22,281 nt of DNA from Muribaculaceae bacterium (GTDB lineage Bacteria; Bacteroidota; Bacteroidia; Bacteroidales; Muribaculaceae), in NCBI GenBank assembly GCA_009775365.1, contig VSPM01000045.1:1-22281 (forward strand). The letters are read 5' to 3'. The translations under genes and the position numbers were made by a program. Each line of letters opens with the position of its first letter. The stretch's first letter is position 1. A model generated the notes under the pieces. The model made no database searches and had not been told where the DNA came from. It saw only the letters and a program-made list of their open reading frames with translations. This document shows, piece by piece, positions 1 through 7,796 of this stretch.

Positions 1-23
1 TATCCATAATTCAAATTTTATGG

Positions 24-54
24 CAAAGTTAGGAACTTTACAGACAAGCTTAAA
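24..54 (-). promoter_or_regulatory. possible Bacteroidetes-type promoter reading off the left edge
   Basis: On the minus strand positions 31 to 24 read TAACTTTG, a full match to the Bacteroidetes -7 consensus TAnnTTTG. Nineteen nucleotides upstream is TTTA (54 to 51), one mismatch from the -33 element TTTG. It lies downstream of the cardiolipin synthase stop codon and would drive a gene outside the window. The rest of 1-130 holds only a 5-bp hairpin at 80-93 without a U-tract. Confidence 0.4.
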
Positions 55-130
55 TACGCTATCGCGGACGGTTGTACAAGTATAACGCTATACATTCAGG
101 GAATTTTTATTTAAATCACAATTACAAGAG

Positions 131-1585
131 TTACAAAATAGGAGACACAAGACGAAGCAGCGATTCGTTAAAACGCTGGCTGACCGGGCGTTTGCGCCAT
201 TGCTCAAGTGTAAGTTTGCGGCATCGCGCAAGATCATCGAAAAATATATCACGCATTTTCCGGTTGATTTCTGCATCGTAAATAAGCAGATTACACTCAA
301 AATTATTTTCAAAACTTCTGAAATCGAAATTTGTTGACCCTGCGGTGACAAAGGCATCGTCAATTATCATGGCTTTTGCATGAAGCATCCCCGGCTCATA
401 CAAATACACCTTTATGCCTGCTTTAAGACACTGTGTGACATATGAAAAAGAGGCATAATGGAGCAATTTGCTGTCGGTCATCTGAGGCATCATTATTCTA
501 ACGTCCACCTTTGCAAGCGCTGCCGCCTGCAGGGCATTGAAAAGTGCATCTGTTGGAAGGAAATATGGAGTCTGAATAAGAATTGTGCGCCTGGCTGAAG
601 AAATAGCCCGGAGAAAACACAGCGAAAGATTGTTCCATCGCTCTGTGGGGCCTCCCGTCACAAGCTGAATGCCTGTTAAATTCTTTTCACCTGTTCTCAC
701 GGGCAAAACTTTTGGTATGTAGGGATGCTTTTTAAGGAAGTTCCAGTCTATTACAAAAGAATAAATCAACGACTCTACAATGTCGCCTTTCACGCGAAAA
801 TGTGTGTCGCGCCACACTCCTTCGCCACTGCCCCCCTTTGATTTCGGGCTCGATACATATCTGTCGGCGATGTTCATGCCCCCTATATACCCTGTCTCCC
901 CGTCTATAACCACTATCTTTCTATGATTGCGCCAGTTGATGCGATTGGCAAAGTGAGGGAAGTTCACTCTGAAAAAAGGATGAGTCTCCACCCCCGCCTT
1001 CTCCATGTTTTTAAAAAACCTGTTTCTCGCTGAAAAACTTCCCACAGGGTCATAAATTACTTTCACATCCACGCCGGCAAGAGCCTTTTCAATCAATATC
1101 GACGAAATCTCCCTCCCTATATTGTCGTCAAGAAAAATATAATATTGAAGCAATATCGATTTCTTTGCATTCCTGAGGTCTTGCTTCAACGCCTCGAATT
1201 TGCTCTCCCCGTCGGTGAATATGTCGATGTTGTTATTCACTGTGAATGGAGCGCGACAAAGCGTGTGCGCCAGTTTTATAAGGCTTCTGTTTTCTGCCGC
1301 GAGATTCAATTCATTTATATCGACACGCCTCTGGGTGTGGTCATGCATCAGTTTCCGCTTGTTATGGCGTGATATGAGCTGCATCCCTCTGAGGCTTCTT
1401 CCGAAAAACAGATAGAACACAAGACCAACTCCGGGGAGAAACACAAGCGCAATCACCCATGAAAGAGCGCGGATAGGATTGCGGTTCTCCCTTAACACCA
1501 CAATCACCGACGCAATAATCACCGATGCGTAAAGGAGCACCAAAAGCAAAGCGAGCCAACTGCTGAGATGTACTGTCTGAGGCAT
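131..1585 (-). CDS. cls: cardiolipin synthase (phospholipase D superfamily)
   Basis: This 484-residue protein is predicted to join two phosphatidylglycerol molecules into cardiolipin and glycerol at the cytoplasmic membrane. Two hydrophobic helices lie at about residues 9-31 and 38-61, the usual N-terminal membrane anchor. Two HKD catalytic motifs follow, with H221, K223, D228 in the first and H402, K404, D409 in the second, each trailed by a GG/GS-x-N segment as in phospholipase D enzymes. The length is normal for bacterial Cls. The gene lies beyond the terminator of the ribosomal cluster, on the same strand, so it is probably transcribed separately. A PLD-family phosphatidyltransferase of slightly different specificity cannot be excluded, but this domain layout is typical of cardiolipin synthase. 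Confidence 0.93.
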   Translation of the reverse strand: MPQTVHLSSWLALLLVLLYASVIIASVIVVLRENRNPIRALSWVIALVFLPGVGLVFYLFFGRSLRGMQLISRHNKRKLMHDHTQRRVDINELNLAAENRSLIKLAHTLCRAPFTVNNNIDIFTDGESKFEALKQDLRNAKKSILLQYYIFLDDNIGREISSILIEKALAGVDVKVIYDPVGSFSARNRFFKNMEKAGVETHPFFRVNFPHFANRINWRNHRKIVVIDGETGYIGGMNIADRYVSSPKSKGGSGEGVWRDTHFRVKGDIVESLIYSFVIDWNFLKKHPYIPKVLPVRTGEKNLTGIQLVTGGPTERWNNLSLCFLRAISSARRTILIQTPYFLPTDALFNALQAAALAKVDVRIMMPQMTDSKLLHYASFSYVTQCLKAGIKVYLYEPGMLHAKAMIIDDAFVTAGSTNFDFRSFENNFECNLLIYDAEINRKMRDIFFDDLARCRKLTLEQWRKRPVSQRFNESLLRLVSPIL

Positions 1586-1646
1586 TTATAAAACTTAGGT
1601 TAACATTATGTACAGAAGTCGCGAAAGCAACACGACATTACGGGTG

Positions 1647-1678
1647 CTAAGTTAATGAAATGATTTGAAAAAAACAAG
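1647..1678 (-). promoter_or_regulatory. weak candidate promoter for cls
   Basis: Minus-strand positions 1654 to 1647 read TAACTTAG, one mismatch from TAnnTTTG. CTTG lies 20 nt upstream (1678 to 1675), one mismatch from TTTG and overlapping the end of the ribosomal terminator hairpin. The start would fall about 55 nt before the cls ATG. No better match exists in the 1586-1676 gap. Confidence 0.35.
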
Positions 1679-1708
1679 AGCAGCCTCCCCATAAGGGGAA
1701 ACCGCTCT
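1668..1708 (-). terminator. intrinsic terminator of the ribosomal protein cluster
   Basis: The minus-strand transcript forms a continuous 14-bp stem (1708-1695 with 1690-1677, three G-U pairs) closed by a UUAU loop. It is followed after two bases by a run of seven U (1674-1668). It sits 28 nt past the rplQ stop codon and should end the long ribosomal transcript. Confidence 0.93.
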
Positions 1709-1735
1709 CTGCGTTTATTAATTATATGGCTAAGA

Positions 1736-2224
1736 TTATTCAGCCTTGGGCGCCTCTTCAGCGGGAGCCTCTGCCACAGGAGCCTCTGTTGCAGGAGCTG
1801 CGCTTTTCTTGCGACGGCTGCGGCGTGTGGTCTTCTCCTTTTTGCCGGCAGCCTCGAGCATGTTCTCGTTGAAGTCAACAAGCTCGATCATTGCCATTTC
1901 TGCATTGTCGCCAAGACGGTGGCCGGTTTTGAGGATTCTTGTGTAGCCACCGGGACGCTCGGCAACTTTCTCAGAAATCACGCCGAAAAGTTCCTTGACG
2001 GCTTCCTTGTTCTGAAGATAACTGAAGACGAGGCGACGGTTGGTCATATCGTCGGTCTTCGACCTCGTGATAAGAGGCTCGGCATATACTCTCAATGCCT
2101 TGGCCTTTGCCAGAGTCGTGAAGATTCTCTTATGAATGATAAGAGAGATTGCAAGGTTGGAGAGAAGCGCCTCGCGATGACCTTTCTTACGACTGAGGTG
2201 GTTGAATTTTTTATTGTGTCTCAT
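1736..2224 (-). CDS. rplQ: 50S ribosomal protein L17
   Basis: This is bL17, a large-subunit protein near the peptide exit tunnel. Residues 1-127 form the conserved fold, beginning with the family's MRHxKKxxxLxRxxxHRxAL opening. Residues about 128-162 are a low-complexity tail: first a basic Lys/Arg stretch, then Ala-Glu-Pro repeats. Bacteroidetes L17 proteins commonly carry such tails, while E. coli L17 (127 residues) lacks it. The start lies 6 nt after the rpoA stop, and this is the last gene before the terminator, as in the classical alpha operon. Confidence 0.97.
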   Translation of the reverse strand: MRHNKKFNHLSRKKGHREALLSNLAISLIIHKRIFTTLAKAKALRVYAEPLITRSKTDDMTNRRLVFSYLQNKEAVKELFGVISEKVAERPGGYTRILKTGHRLGDNAEMAMIELVDFNENMLEAAGKKEKTTRRSRRKKSAAPATEAPVAEAPAEEAPKAE

Positions 2225-2230
2225 CGTTGT

Positions 2231-3229
2231 TTAGTCTTTATCTAATTTGTATTTTGAAATGTCCATCCCAAAGGAGAGGTTAAGGCTTGCGAGCAAGTCG
2301 TCAAGTTCTGTGAGCGACTTCTTGCCGAAGTTGCGGAACTTGAGAAGGTCGTTCTTATTGAACACCACCAACTCGCCAAGAGTCTCGACCTCGGCGCTTT
2401 TGAGGCAGTTGAGGGCACGGACTGAAAGATCCATGTCAGTGAGTTTGCTCTTAAGAAGCTGACGCATATGGAGCACTTCCTCGTCAAATTCGTCGACATC
2501 ATTCTCTTTCGGGGCTTCGAGAGCAATCTTCTCATCGCTGAAGAGCATGAAATGATGTATGAGAATCTTTGCTGCCTCCTTGAGTGCGTCCTTAGGCTGG
2601 ATTGAGCCATCGGTAGTCACCTCAATGAGAAGCTTCTCATAGTCGGTTTTCTGCTCCACACGATAATTCTCCACAGAATATTTCACATTCTTGATGGGAG
2701 TGTAGATTGAGTCTATTGCAATCACGCTGGGGTCTGTGTCGCCGAGAATCTCGCGGTTCTCGTCGGCGGGCACCCAGCCGCGACCTTTATTGATTGTGAA
2801 TTCCATCTGGAAACTTGCCGACGGGTCAAGACGGCAGATTTCAAGATCAGGATTCAACACCTCGAAACCGGAAAGCACCTTTCCCAAATCGCCTGCCTTA
2901 AACACATCCGTGCCCGACACATTCACCACGCCTTTTTCGGTTTCGTGGTCTTCGGTCAGTTGCTTGAATCTTACCTGCTTCAGGTTAAGGATAATGTTTG
3001 TGACATCTTGCTTCACACCGAGGATTGTGTCCAACTCATGGGCAACTCCGTCGATACGGATGGAGCATATGGCGAAGCCGCCAAGCGACGAAAGAAGGAT
3101 TCGGCGCAATGCATTGCCTATGGTCTGGCCATAGCCCGGTTCAAGCGGTCTGAACTCAAACTTGCCGAACGAATTGTCGGCTTCAAGCATGATGACCTTG
3201 TCGGGTTTCTGAAATGCTAATATTGGCAT
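2231..3229 (-). CDS. rpoA: DNA-directed RNA polymerase alpha subunit
   Basis: This 332-residue alpha subunit dimerises to start RNA polymerase assembly and contacts regulators and promoter DNA. The N-terminal assembly domain (to about 235) contains the conserved GNALRRILLSSL helix near residue 40 and the VTNIILNLK segment. A charged linker leads to the C-terminal domain (about 260-325), which has the helix-hairpin-helix motif around NDLLKFRNFGKKSLTEL. It lies between rpsD (16 nt upstream) and rplQ (6 nt downstream), the standard alpha-operon arrangement, and is presumably co-transcribed with ribosomal proteins. It is complete and unremarkable. Confidence 0.98.
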   Translation of the reverse strand: MPILAFQKPDKVIMLEADNSFGKFEFRPLEPGYGQTIGNALRRILLSSLGGFAICSIRIDGVAHELDTILGVKQDVTNIILNLKQVRFKQLTEDHETEKGVVNVSGTDVFKAGDLGKVLSGFEVLNPDLEICRLDPSASFQMEFTINKGRGWVPADENREILGDTDPSVIAIDSIYTPIKNVKYSVENYRVEQKTDYEKLLIEVTTDGSIQPKDALKEAAKILIHHFMLFSDEKIALEAPKENDVDEFDEEVLHMRQLLKSKLTDMDLSVRALNCLKSAEVETLGELVVFNKNDLLKFRNFGKKSLTELDDLLASLNLSFGMDISKYKLDKD

Positions 3230-3245
3230 GGGTTTCTATTGTTTA

Positions 3246-3851
3246 TTATTTAGAATACAACTCAACGATCAACTGTTCCTTGATAGTCTCCGGAATGTCT
3301 TCACGCTGCGGAACATGGAGGAACTTGCCACCCTTCTTGCTGTCGTCCCATTCAATCCAGGGATACTTGCTGTGGTTGAAGCCGGCAAGTGCGTCGGCGA
3401 TAACCTCGAGCGACTTAGATTTCTCTCGCACGGCGATAACGTCGCCGGGCTTTACATGATATGAAGGGATGTTGACAACAGCGCCGTTCACTGTGATGTG
3501 CTTGTGAAGCACAATCTGACGGGCAGCAGGACGGCTCGGAGCAATGCCGAGACGATAAACTACATTGTCAAGACGGCTTTCGAGGAGCTGGAGAAGCACC
3601 TCGCCGGTGATACCCTTGGTGCGGGCTGCTTTCTCAAAGAGGTTGCGGAACTGACGCTCGAGCACACCATATGTGTATTTAGCTTTCTGCTTCTCTTTGA
3701 GCTGTGTGCCATATTCCGAAGTCTTTCTTCTGCGGTTGGCACCATGTTGTCCCGGCGGATAGTTCTTCTTTGCCAGAACTTTATCCTCGCCGTAGATTGC
3801 TTCGCCGAATTTGCGGGCGATTTTGGTCTTGGGACCTGTATATCTTGCCAT
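3246..3851 (-). CDS. rpsD: 30S ribosomal protein S4
   Basis: This is uS4, a primary 16S rRNA binder that nucleates small-subunit assembly and is the translational autoregulator of the alpha operon in E. coli. At 201 residues it is slightly short of E. coli (206). The S4-type RNA-binding domain is visible at about residues 92-155 (LESRLDNVVYRLG, then VLHKHITVNG). It has no cysteines, so it is the zinc-free form. An unusually long 124-nt gap separates it from rpsK upstream. A gap like this could hold an S4 regulatory site, but that is an inference. Confidence 0.98.
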   Translation of the reverse strand: MARYTGPKTKIARKFGEAIYGEDKVLAKKNYPPGQHGANRRRKTSEYGTQLKEKQKAKYTYGVLERQFRNLFEKAARTKGITGEVLLQLLESRLDNVVYRLGIAPSRPAARQIVLHKHITVNGAVVNIPSYHVKPGDVIAVREKSKSLEVIADALAGFNHSKYPWIEWDDSKKGGKFLHVPQREDIPETIKEQLIVELYSK

Positions 3852-3975
3852 TGTTTTCTGATTGTTTTATTAAAGCGGGCCTTTTGACCCTCTCCTTAGC
3901 GCAGCCGCGACCGCCGAGAGAAAGATGCTTGGGCAGTCTATTCGCATTCAGAGAAGGGCGTGGGGGCTGTTCTTA
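3852..3975 (-). other. structured rpsK-rpsD intercistronic region
   Basis: This 124-nt gap is long for this cluster, where most gaps are under 30 nt. In the transcript it can form a 5-bp stem (one G-U pair) with an AAAA loop at 3890-3877. A second pairing of CUCUC (3920-3916) with GAGAG (3894-3890) encloses a GC-rich segment. The two share position 3890, so they may compete. There is no U-tract, so neither is a clear terminator. A regulatory role for S4 is only suggested by position. Confidence 0.4.
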
Positions 3976-4365
3976 TTAAACTCTTCTTCTTTTTGGAGGA
4001 CGACATCCGTTGTGGGGCAGCGGTGTGACATCTACAATCTCTGTCACTTCGATTCCGGCTCCGTGTACGGTGCGGATTGCCGATTCGCGACCGTTGCCCG
4101 GCCCCTTCACATAGGCTTTCACTTTGCGCAGGCCGAGGTCATAAGCAACCTTGGCACAATCCTGCGCTGCCATCTGAGCTGCATAAGGAGTGTTCTTCTT
4201 ACTGCCTCTGAAGCCCATCTTGCCTGCAGAGCTCCAGGAGATAACCTGGCCTTCGCTGTTGGCAAGGCAAACGATAATGTTGTTGAAAGAGCTATGCACA
4301 TGGAGCTGACCGTTGGCGTCAACTTTGACATTCCTCTTCTTAGCTGCGACTGTCTTTTTTGCCAT
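3976..4365 (-). CDS. rpsK: 30S ribosomal protein S11
   Basis: This is uS11, which lines the platform and E-site region of the 30S subunit near the mRNA exit. At 129 residues it matches the family length. Recognisable segments include HVHSSFNNIIVCLAN, SSAGKMGFRGSKK, TPYAAQMAAQ, and the basic C-terminus PHNGCRPPKRRRV. The start is 9 nt after the rpsM stop, indicating coupled transcription. The basic N-terminus (MAKKTVAAKKRN) is normal. Confidence 0.98.
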   Translation of the reverse strand: MAKKTVAAKKRNVKVDANGQLHVHSSFNNIIVCLANSEGQVISWSSAGKMGFRGSKKNTPYAAQMAAQDCAKVAYDLGLRKVKAYVKGPGNGRESAIRTVHGAGIEVTEIVDVTPLPHNGCRPPKRRRV

Positions 4366-4374
4366 ACTTTAATG

Positions 4375-4755
4375 TTATTTAGTAGCTTTCTTCTTGTTAG
4401 CAACTGTTTTCTTGCGACCCTTGCGAGTGCGTGCATTGTTCTTGGTGCTCTGACCGCGAACAGGAAGCCCGATACGGTGACGGATGCCTCTGTAGCAACC
4501 GATGTCCATAAGGCGCTTGATGTTGAGCTGAATCTCCGAACGGAGGTCGCCCTCTACTTTATATTCAGTCTGGATAACTTCGCGAACGGCGGCTGCCTGG
4601 TCGTCTGTCCAGTCCTGTACCTTGATGTTACGGTCAACTCCGGCCTTGCCAAGGATGGAGTTGGCTGCGCTGCGGCCTATGCCGTAGATATACGTCAAGG
4701 CAATCTCTCCTCTTTTATTTTGCGGCAAATCTACGCCGACTATTCTTACTGCCAT
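4375..4755 (-). CDS. rpsM: 30S ribosomal protein S13
   Basis: This is uS13, a 30S head protein that contacts the P-site tRNA and forms inter-subunit bridges. At 126 residues it has the conserved opening MAVRIVGVDLPQNKRGEIAL and the helix-hairpin-helix region (TYIYGIGRSAANSIL). The C-terminal basic tail includes HRIGLPVRGQSTKNNARTRKG, which reaches the tRNA. It follows rpmJ by 37 nt. That gap contains a -7-like promoter element, so some transcription might restart here. Confidence 0.98.
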   Translation of the reverse strand: MAVRIVGVDLPQNKRGEIALTYIYGIGRSAANSILGKAGVDRNIKVQDWTDDQAAAVREVIQTEYKVEGDLRSEIQLNIKRLMDIGCYRGIRHRIGLPVRGQSTKNNARTRKGRKKTVANKKKATK

Positions 4756-4778
4756 AGTTTGTTGTTACAAATTTTTTG

Positions 4779-4786
4779 CAAAGGTA
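4779..4786 (-). promoter_or_regulatory. isolated -7-like element upstream of rpsM
   Basis: Minus-strand positions 4786 to 4779 read TACCTTTG, a full match to TAnnTTTG. A start point would fall about 17 nt before the rpsM ATG. No TTTG occurs 19-21 nt upstream, so an internal alpha-operon promoter is possible but weakly supported. Confidence 0.25.
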
Positions 4787-4792
4787 ATAAAA

Positions 4793-4909
4793 TTATCCTT
4801 GACGTTGTTTAAATTTTGGATTCTTCTTGTTGATTACGTATAATCTTCCTTTTCGGCGCACGATCTTGCTGTCGGCCGTGCGCTTTTTTACAGATGCTCT
4901 TACTTTCAT
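4793..4909 (-). CDS. rpmJ: 50S ribosomal protein L36, cysteine-free form
   Basis: This 38-residue bL36 begins MKVRASVKKRTADSK and ends NPKFKQRQG, matching the family at both ends. Classical L36 binds zinc through a Cys/His ribbon. Here no cysteine is present, so this is a zinc-independent (C-minus) form, which I recall as normal for Bacteroidetes. It lies 17 nt downstream of infA and 37 nt upstream of rpsM, its usual place between the spc and alpha segments. Confidence 0.95.
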   Translation of the reverse strand: MKVRASVKKRTADSKIVRRKGRLYVINKKNPKFKQRQG

Positions 4910-4926
4910 ATGGTGTGTCTGTTTTT

Positions 4927-5145
4927 TTATTTATATCTGAATGCGATGCGCCCCTTGCTCAGGTCATACGGGCTCATTTCAACCCTGACCTTGTCTCCGG
5001 GGAGAATCTTGATGTAGTGCATTCTCATTTTACCCGAAATATGGGCTGTGATTTCATGCCCGTTTCCGAGCTCCACTTTGAACATTGCGTTTGACAATGC
5101 TTCGAGAATCACTCCGTCTTGTTCAATTGCAGCTTGTTTTGCCAT
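4927..5145 (-). CDS. infA: translation initiation factor IF-1
   Basis: This 72-residue protein is a single OB-fold that binds the 30S A site during initiation and works with IF-2 and IF-3. Conserved features include DGVILEALSNAMFKVEL, HISGKMRMHYIKILPGDKV and the C-terminal SPYDLSKGRIAFR. The length is exactly that of E. coli IF-1. It sits between map (15 nt upstream) and rpmJ (17 nt downstream), an order common outside the Proteobacteria. Confidence 0.98.
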   Translation of the reverse strand: MAKQAAIEQDGVILEALSNAMFKVELGNGHEITAHISGKMRMHYIKILPGDKVRVEMSPYDLSKGRIAFRYK

Positions 5146-5160
5146 ATAGTCGATTTTCAG

Positions 5161-5970
5161 TTATTGCTTGTTAATTTCATTCGGCTCTTCATTCGCCTGA
5201 ATTCCGAGCGCAGCCTCGATATAAGAAAATGTTGTAAGAATCTCCGGCTCTTCGGGTGTGATCAATATTGTATGCTCATAATGGGCGGAAGGCTTGCGGT
5301 CGCGTGTGCAGCATTCCCAGCCGTTGCGCTCTATCACCACATTTTTGCTTCCCATATTGATCATCGGCTCAATCGCGATACACATCCCCGGCTTCAAAAC
5401 CGGGCCGATTCCCCTGCGTCCGAAATTCGGCACTTCCGGGTCCTCGTGCATGCTCTTGCCTATGCCGTGGCCACACATCTCGCGAACCACGCTATATCCC
5501 GCGCGTTCACAAAATGTCTGCACCGCATTGGAGATGTCGCCTATGCGCTTGCCGCTCTTGGCCGCCGCAATCCCTTTGTAGAGCGATTGCTTGGTGATGT
5601 CGAGCAGGCGCATCACTTTTTCATCAACTTCTCCGATTGCAAAAGTGTAGCAGCTGTCGCCGTTGAATCCGTTGAGCTCCGCCACACAGTCTGTGCCGAC
5701 AATATCGCCGTCACGAAGTTCATAGCCCGAAGGGAAACCATGAACCACCGTTTCATTCACCTCGATGCACAAGGTGCCGGGGAAACCATGATAACCCAGG
5801 CAAGCGGGTTTACCCCCGTTGTCGAGGATAAACTCCCTTGCTATGGTGTCGAGCCTTAGTGTGGTCACTCCGGGTTTTGCCCATTTCGCCACTTCTCCAA
5901 GCGTGCGGCTCACAAGATCGCAGGCCTCACGCATTTTTTCTATCTCTTCGGCTGTCTTAATGTAGATCAT
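5161..5970 (-). CDS. map: methionine aminopeptidase, type I
   Basis: This 269-residue metalloenzyme removes the initiator methionine from nascent proteins. The pita-bread fold ligands are all present: D94 and D105 (GTDCVAELNGFNGDSCYTF), H168 (CGHGIG), E201 (AIEPMIN) and E232 (YEHTILIT). The substrate-contacting histidines H77 and H175 are also present. It has no N-terminal zinc-finger extension, so it is the short bacterial type Ia. A C-terminal tail of about 20 residues (EANEEPNEINKQ-like) goes beyond the E. coli end. It lies 22 nt after secY. The adk gene found before map in many Gram-positives is absent. Confidence 0.96.
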   Translation of the reverse strand: MIYIKTAEEIEKMREACDLVSRTLGEVAKWAKPGVTTLRLDTIAREFILDNGGKPACLGYHGFPGTLCIEVNETVVHGFPSGYELRDGDIVGTDCVAELNGFNGDSCYTFAIGEVDEKVMRLLDITKQSLYKGIAAAKSGKRIGDISNAVQTFCERAGYSVVREMCGHGIGKSMHEDPEVPNFGRRGIGPVLKPGMCIAIEPMINMGSKNVVIERNGWECCTRDRKPSAHYEHTILITPEEPEILTTFSYIEAALGIQANEEPNEINKQ

Positions 5971-5992
5971 TAGCGTTTACTGAACATGACTG

Positions 5993-7330
5993 TTAAAAGG
6001 CTGCACTGCCTGTGGTGCGACCCTTTATGCGACCATCCTTCATGAGGCCGTCATAATGACGCATCAGCAGATGTCCTTCAACAATTCTCAATGTATCAAG
6101 AATCACACCGACCATAATCAGAAGCGAAGTGCCTCCGAAGAAGGCTGAGAACTGACGGTTCAGCCCGCACACGTGTGCCACTGCAGGAAGGATTGCAACT
6201 ATGCCGAGGAATATTGAACCCGGAAGGGTGATTCTCGACATGATTGAATCAAGATATTCCACAGTCGGCTTGCCGGGCTTGATGCCGGGGATGAAGCCGT
6301 TGTTGCGTTTCATATCTTCTGCCATCTGAGCGGGACGCACTGTGATAGCGGTGTAGAAATATGTGAAGGCCACAATCATTATAAAGTACACCAGATTATA
6401 CCAGAATCCATAGAGGTCGGTAAGAGCTCCGAAGAATCCGGTCTGCTCGGTGCTGAAGCCTACCAGAGTGACAGGGATGAACATAATCGCCTGAGCGAAG
6501 ATGATTGGCATCACACCGGCAGCATTTACTTTCAAAGGGATATACTGACGTGCGCCGCCATACTGCTTGTTGCCCTGAATGCGCTTGGCATACTGCACAG
6601 GCACCTTGCGTGTGCCCTGAACAAGAAGCACTGCTCCGGCAATGACAGCCACGAGAATCACAAGCTCAACAAGGAAAATCACAAGGCCACCGCCTGCCGA
6701 ATTCATAAGGCGACCGGTGAACTCCTGAATGATTGCCTCCGGGAAACGAGCCATGATACCGATAAGGATGATAAAGGAGATACCGTTGCCGATGCCCTTC
6801 TGGTCAATCCTTTCGCCCAGCCACATGATGAACATTGAGCCTGCTGCAAGCACGACTGTCATGAACGCCACTGTCCAGAATCCCATTTCTACGTGCCCGC
6901 CGGCTGCCTGAACCTGATATTTAAGGTTCATGAGATATGCGGGGCCTTGAAGCACCAGTATTGCCACTGTAAGGTAGCGAGTGTACTGATTGAGCTTCAT
7001 GCGCCCGCTCTCTCCTTCACGCTGCATCTTCTGGAACGCAGGGAGCACCATGCCTAAAAGCTGTATCACGATTGAGGCCGTGATATAAGGCATGATACCA
7101 AGCGCGAAGATCGACGCCTGAGAGAACGCACCGCCCGAGAACATGTCGAGCAACTGCATCAAGCCGTCTGACGTGAAGTTTTTAAGAGCCAGAAGGTCGT
7201 CGGGATTGATGCCCGGCAACACCACGTAGCATCCGAAACGATAGATAATCACAAGCAGAAGGGTGATCCCAATCCGCTTGCGAAGATCTTCAACGCTCCA
7301 GATATTTTTTATTGTTTGTGTAAATCCCAT
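5993..7330 (-). CDS. secY: preprotein translocase subunit SecY
   Basis: This 445-residue protein is the channel-forming subunit of the SecYEG translocon in the cytoplasmic membrane. About ten transmembrane helices are visible, starting near residue 19. The signature blocks include LGIMPYITASIVIQLL near residue 80 and the cytosolic loops with PVQYAKR near residue 243 and RPAQMAEDMKRNNGFIPGIKPG near residue 330, where SecA and the ribosome bind. The start is only 5 nt after the rplO stop, the conserved spc-operon order. It is intact, with normal length for Bacteroidetes. Confidence 0.98.
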   Translation of the reverse strand: MGFTQTIKNIWSVEDLRKRIGITLLLVIIYRFGCYVVLPGINPDDLLALKNFTSDGLMQLLDMFSGGAFSQASIFALGIMPYITASIVIQLLGMVLPAFQKMQREGESGRMKLNQYTRYLTVAILVLQGPAYLMNLKYQVQAAGGHVEMGFWTVAFMTVVLAAGSMFIMWLGERIDQKGIGNGISFIILIGIMARFPEAIIQEFTGRLMNSAGGGLVIFLVELVILVAVIAGAVLLVQGTRKVPVQYAKRIQGNKQYGGARQYIPLKVNAAGVMPIIFAQAIMFIPVTLVGFSTEQTGFFGALTDLYGFWYNLVYFIMIVAFTYFYTAITVRPAQMAEDMKRNNGFIPGIKPGKPTVEYLDSIMSRITLPGSIFLGIVAILPAVAHVCGLNRQFSAFFGGTSLLIMVGVILDTLRIVEGHLLMRHYDGLMKDGRIKGRTTGSAAF

Positions 7331-7335
7331 TTGAA

Positions 7336-7782
7336 TTATTTTTTGCTGACGGTTCCACCTGCTGCTGTGATAGCCTCCTCTGCCTTCTTGGAGAATGCAT
7401 CTGCCTGCACTTCGAGAGCGCGGCTGATTGCACCGTTGGCGAGAATCTTCACAAGGGCCTTCTTGGAAACGAGGCCTGCAGCACGGAGATCGGCAACAGT
7501 AATTTTAGTGAGGTTCTGAGCAGTTGCCAAAGCCTCAATAGCATCAAGGTTGATAGCTTTATATTCAACACGGTTGATGTTCTTGAAACCAAACTTCGGC
7601 ACCCTTCTCTGAAGAGGCATCTGGCCGCCCTCGAATCCCACTTTATGCTTGTAGCCTGAACGTGACTTAGCACCTTTGTGGCCACGAGTAGATGTGCCGC
7701 CGTAGCCTGAGCCTGGACCGCGGCCGATTCGCTTGTTGCTCTTGTTGCTGCCGGGAGCCGGCTTTAGATTATGTAGTTCCAT
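7336..7782 (-). CDS. rplO: 50S ribosomal protein L15
   Basis: This is uL15, a late-assembling protein with a long extension into 23S rRNA. At 148 residues it opens MELHNLKPAPGS, as the family does. It continues with the glycine- and arginine-rich segment GRGPGSGYGGTSTRGHKGAKSRSG and the PLQRRVPKFGF block. The C-terminal globular part is Ala/Lys-rich. It lies 14 nt after rpmD and 5 nt before secY. Confidence 0.97.
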   Translation of the reverse strand: MELHNLKPAPGSNKSNKRIGRGPGSGYGGTSTRGHKGAKSRSGYKHKVGFEGGQMPLQRRVPKFGFKNINRVEYKAINLDAIEALATAQNLTKITVADLRAAGLVSKKALVKILANGAISRALEVQADAFSKKAEEAITAAGGTVSKK

Positions 7783-7796
7783 TCTTTATATATCGG

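Noticed and set aside
80..93. 5-bp hairpin after cls as a terminator
   Set aside because: The stem is short with a 4-nt loop and no U-tract follows on the minus strand.
3925..4812. 295-residue open frame on the plus strand opposite rpsK and rpsM
   Set aside because: It is a shadow of two highly conserved ribosomal genes on the other strand, crosses their boundary, has no promoter and shows no recognisable domain.
5119..5859. 246-residue open frame on the plus strand opposite map
   Set aside because: The map gene has all catalytic residues. The opposite frame is His/Ala-rich in a way explained by the antisense codon pattern.
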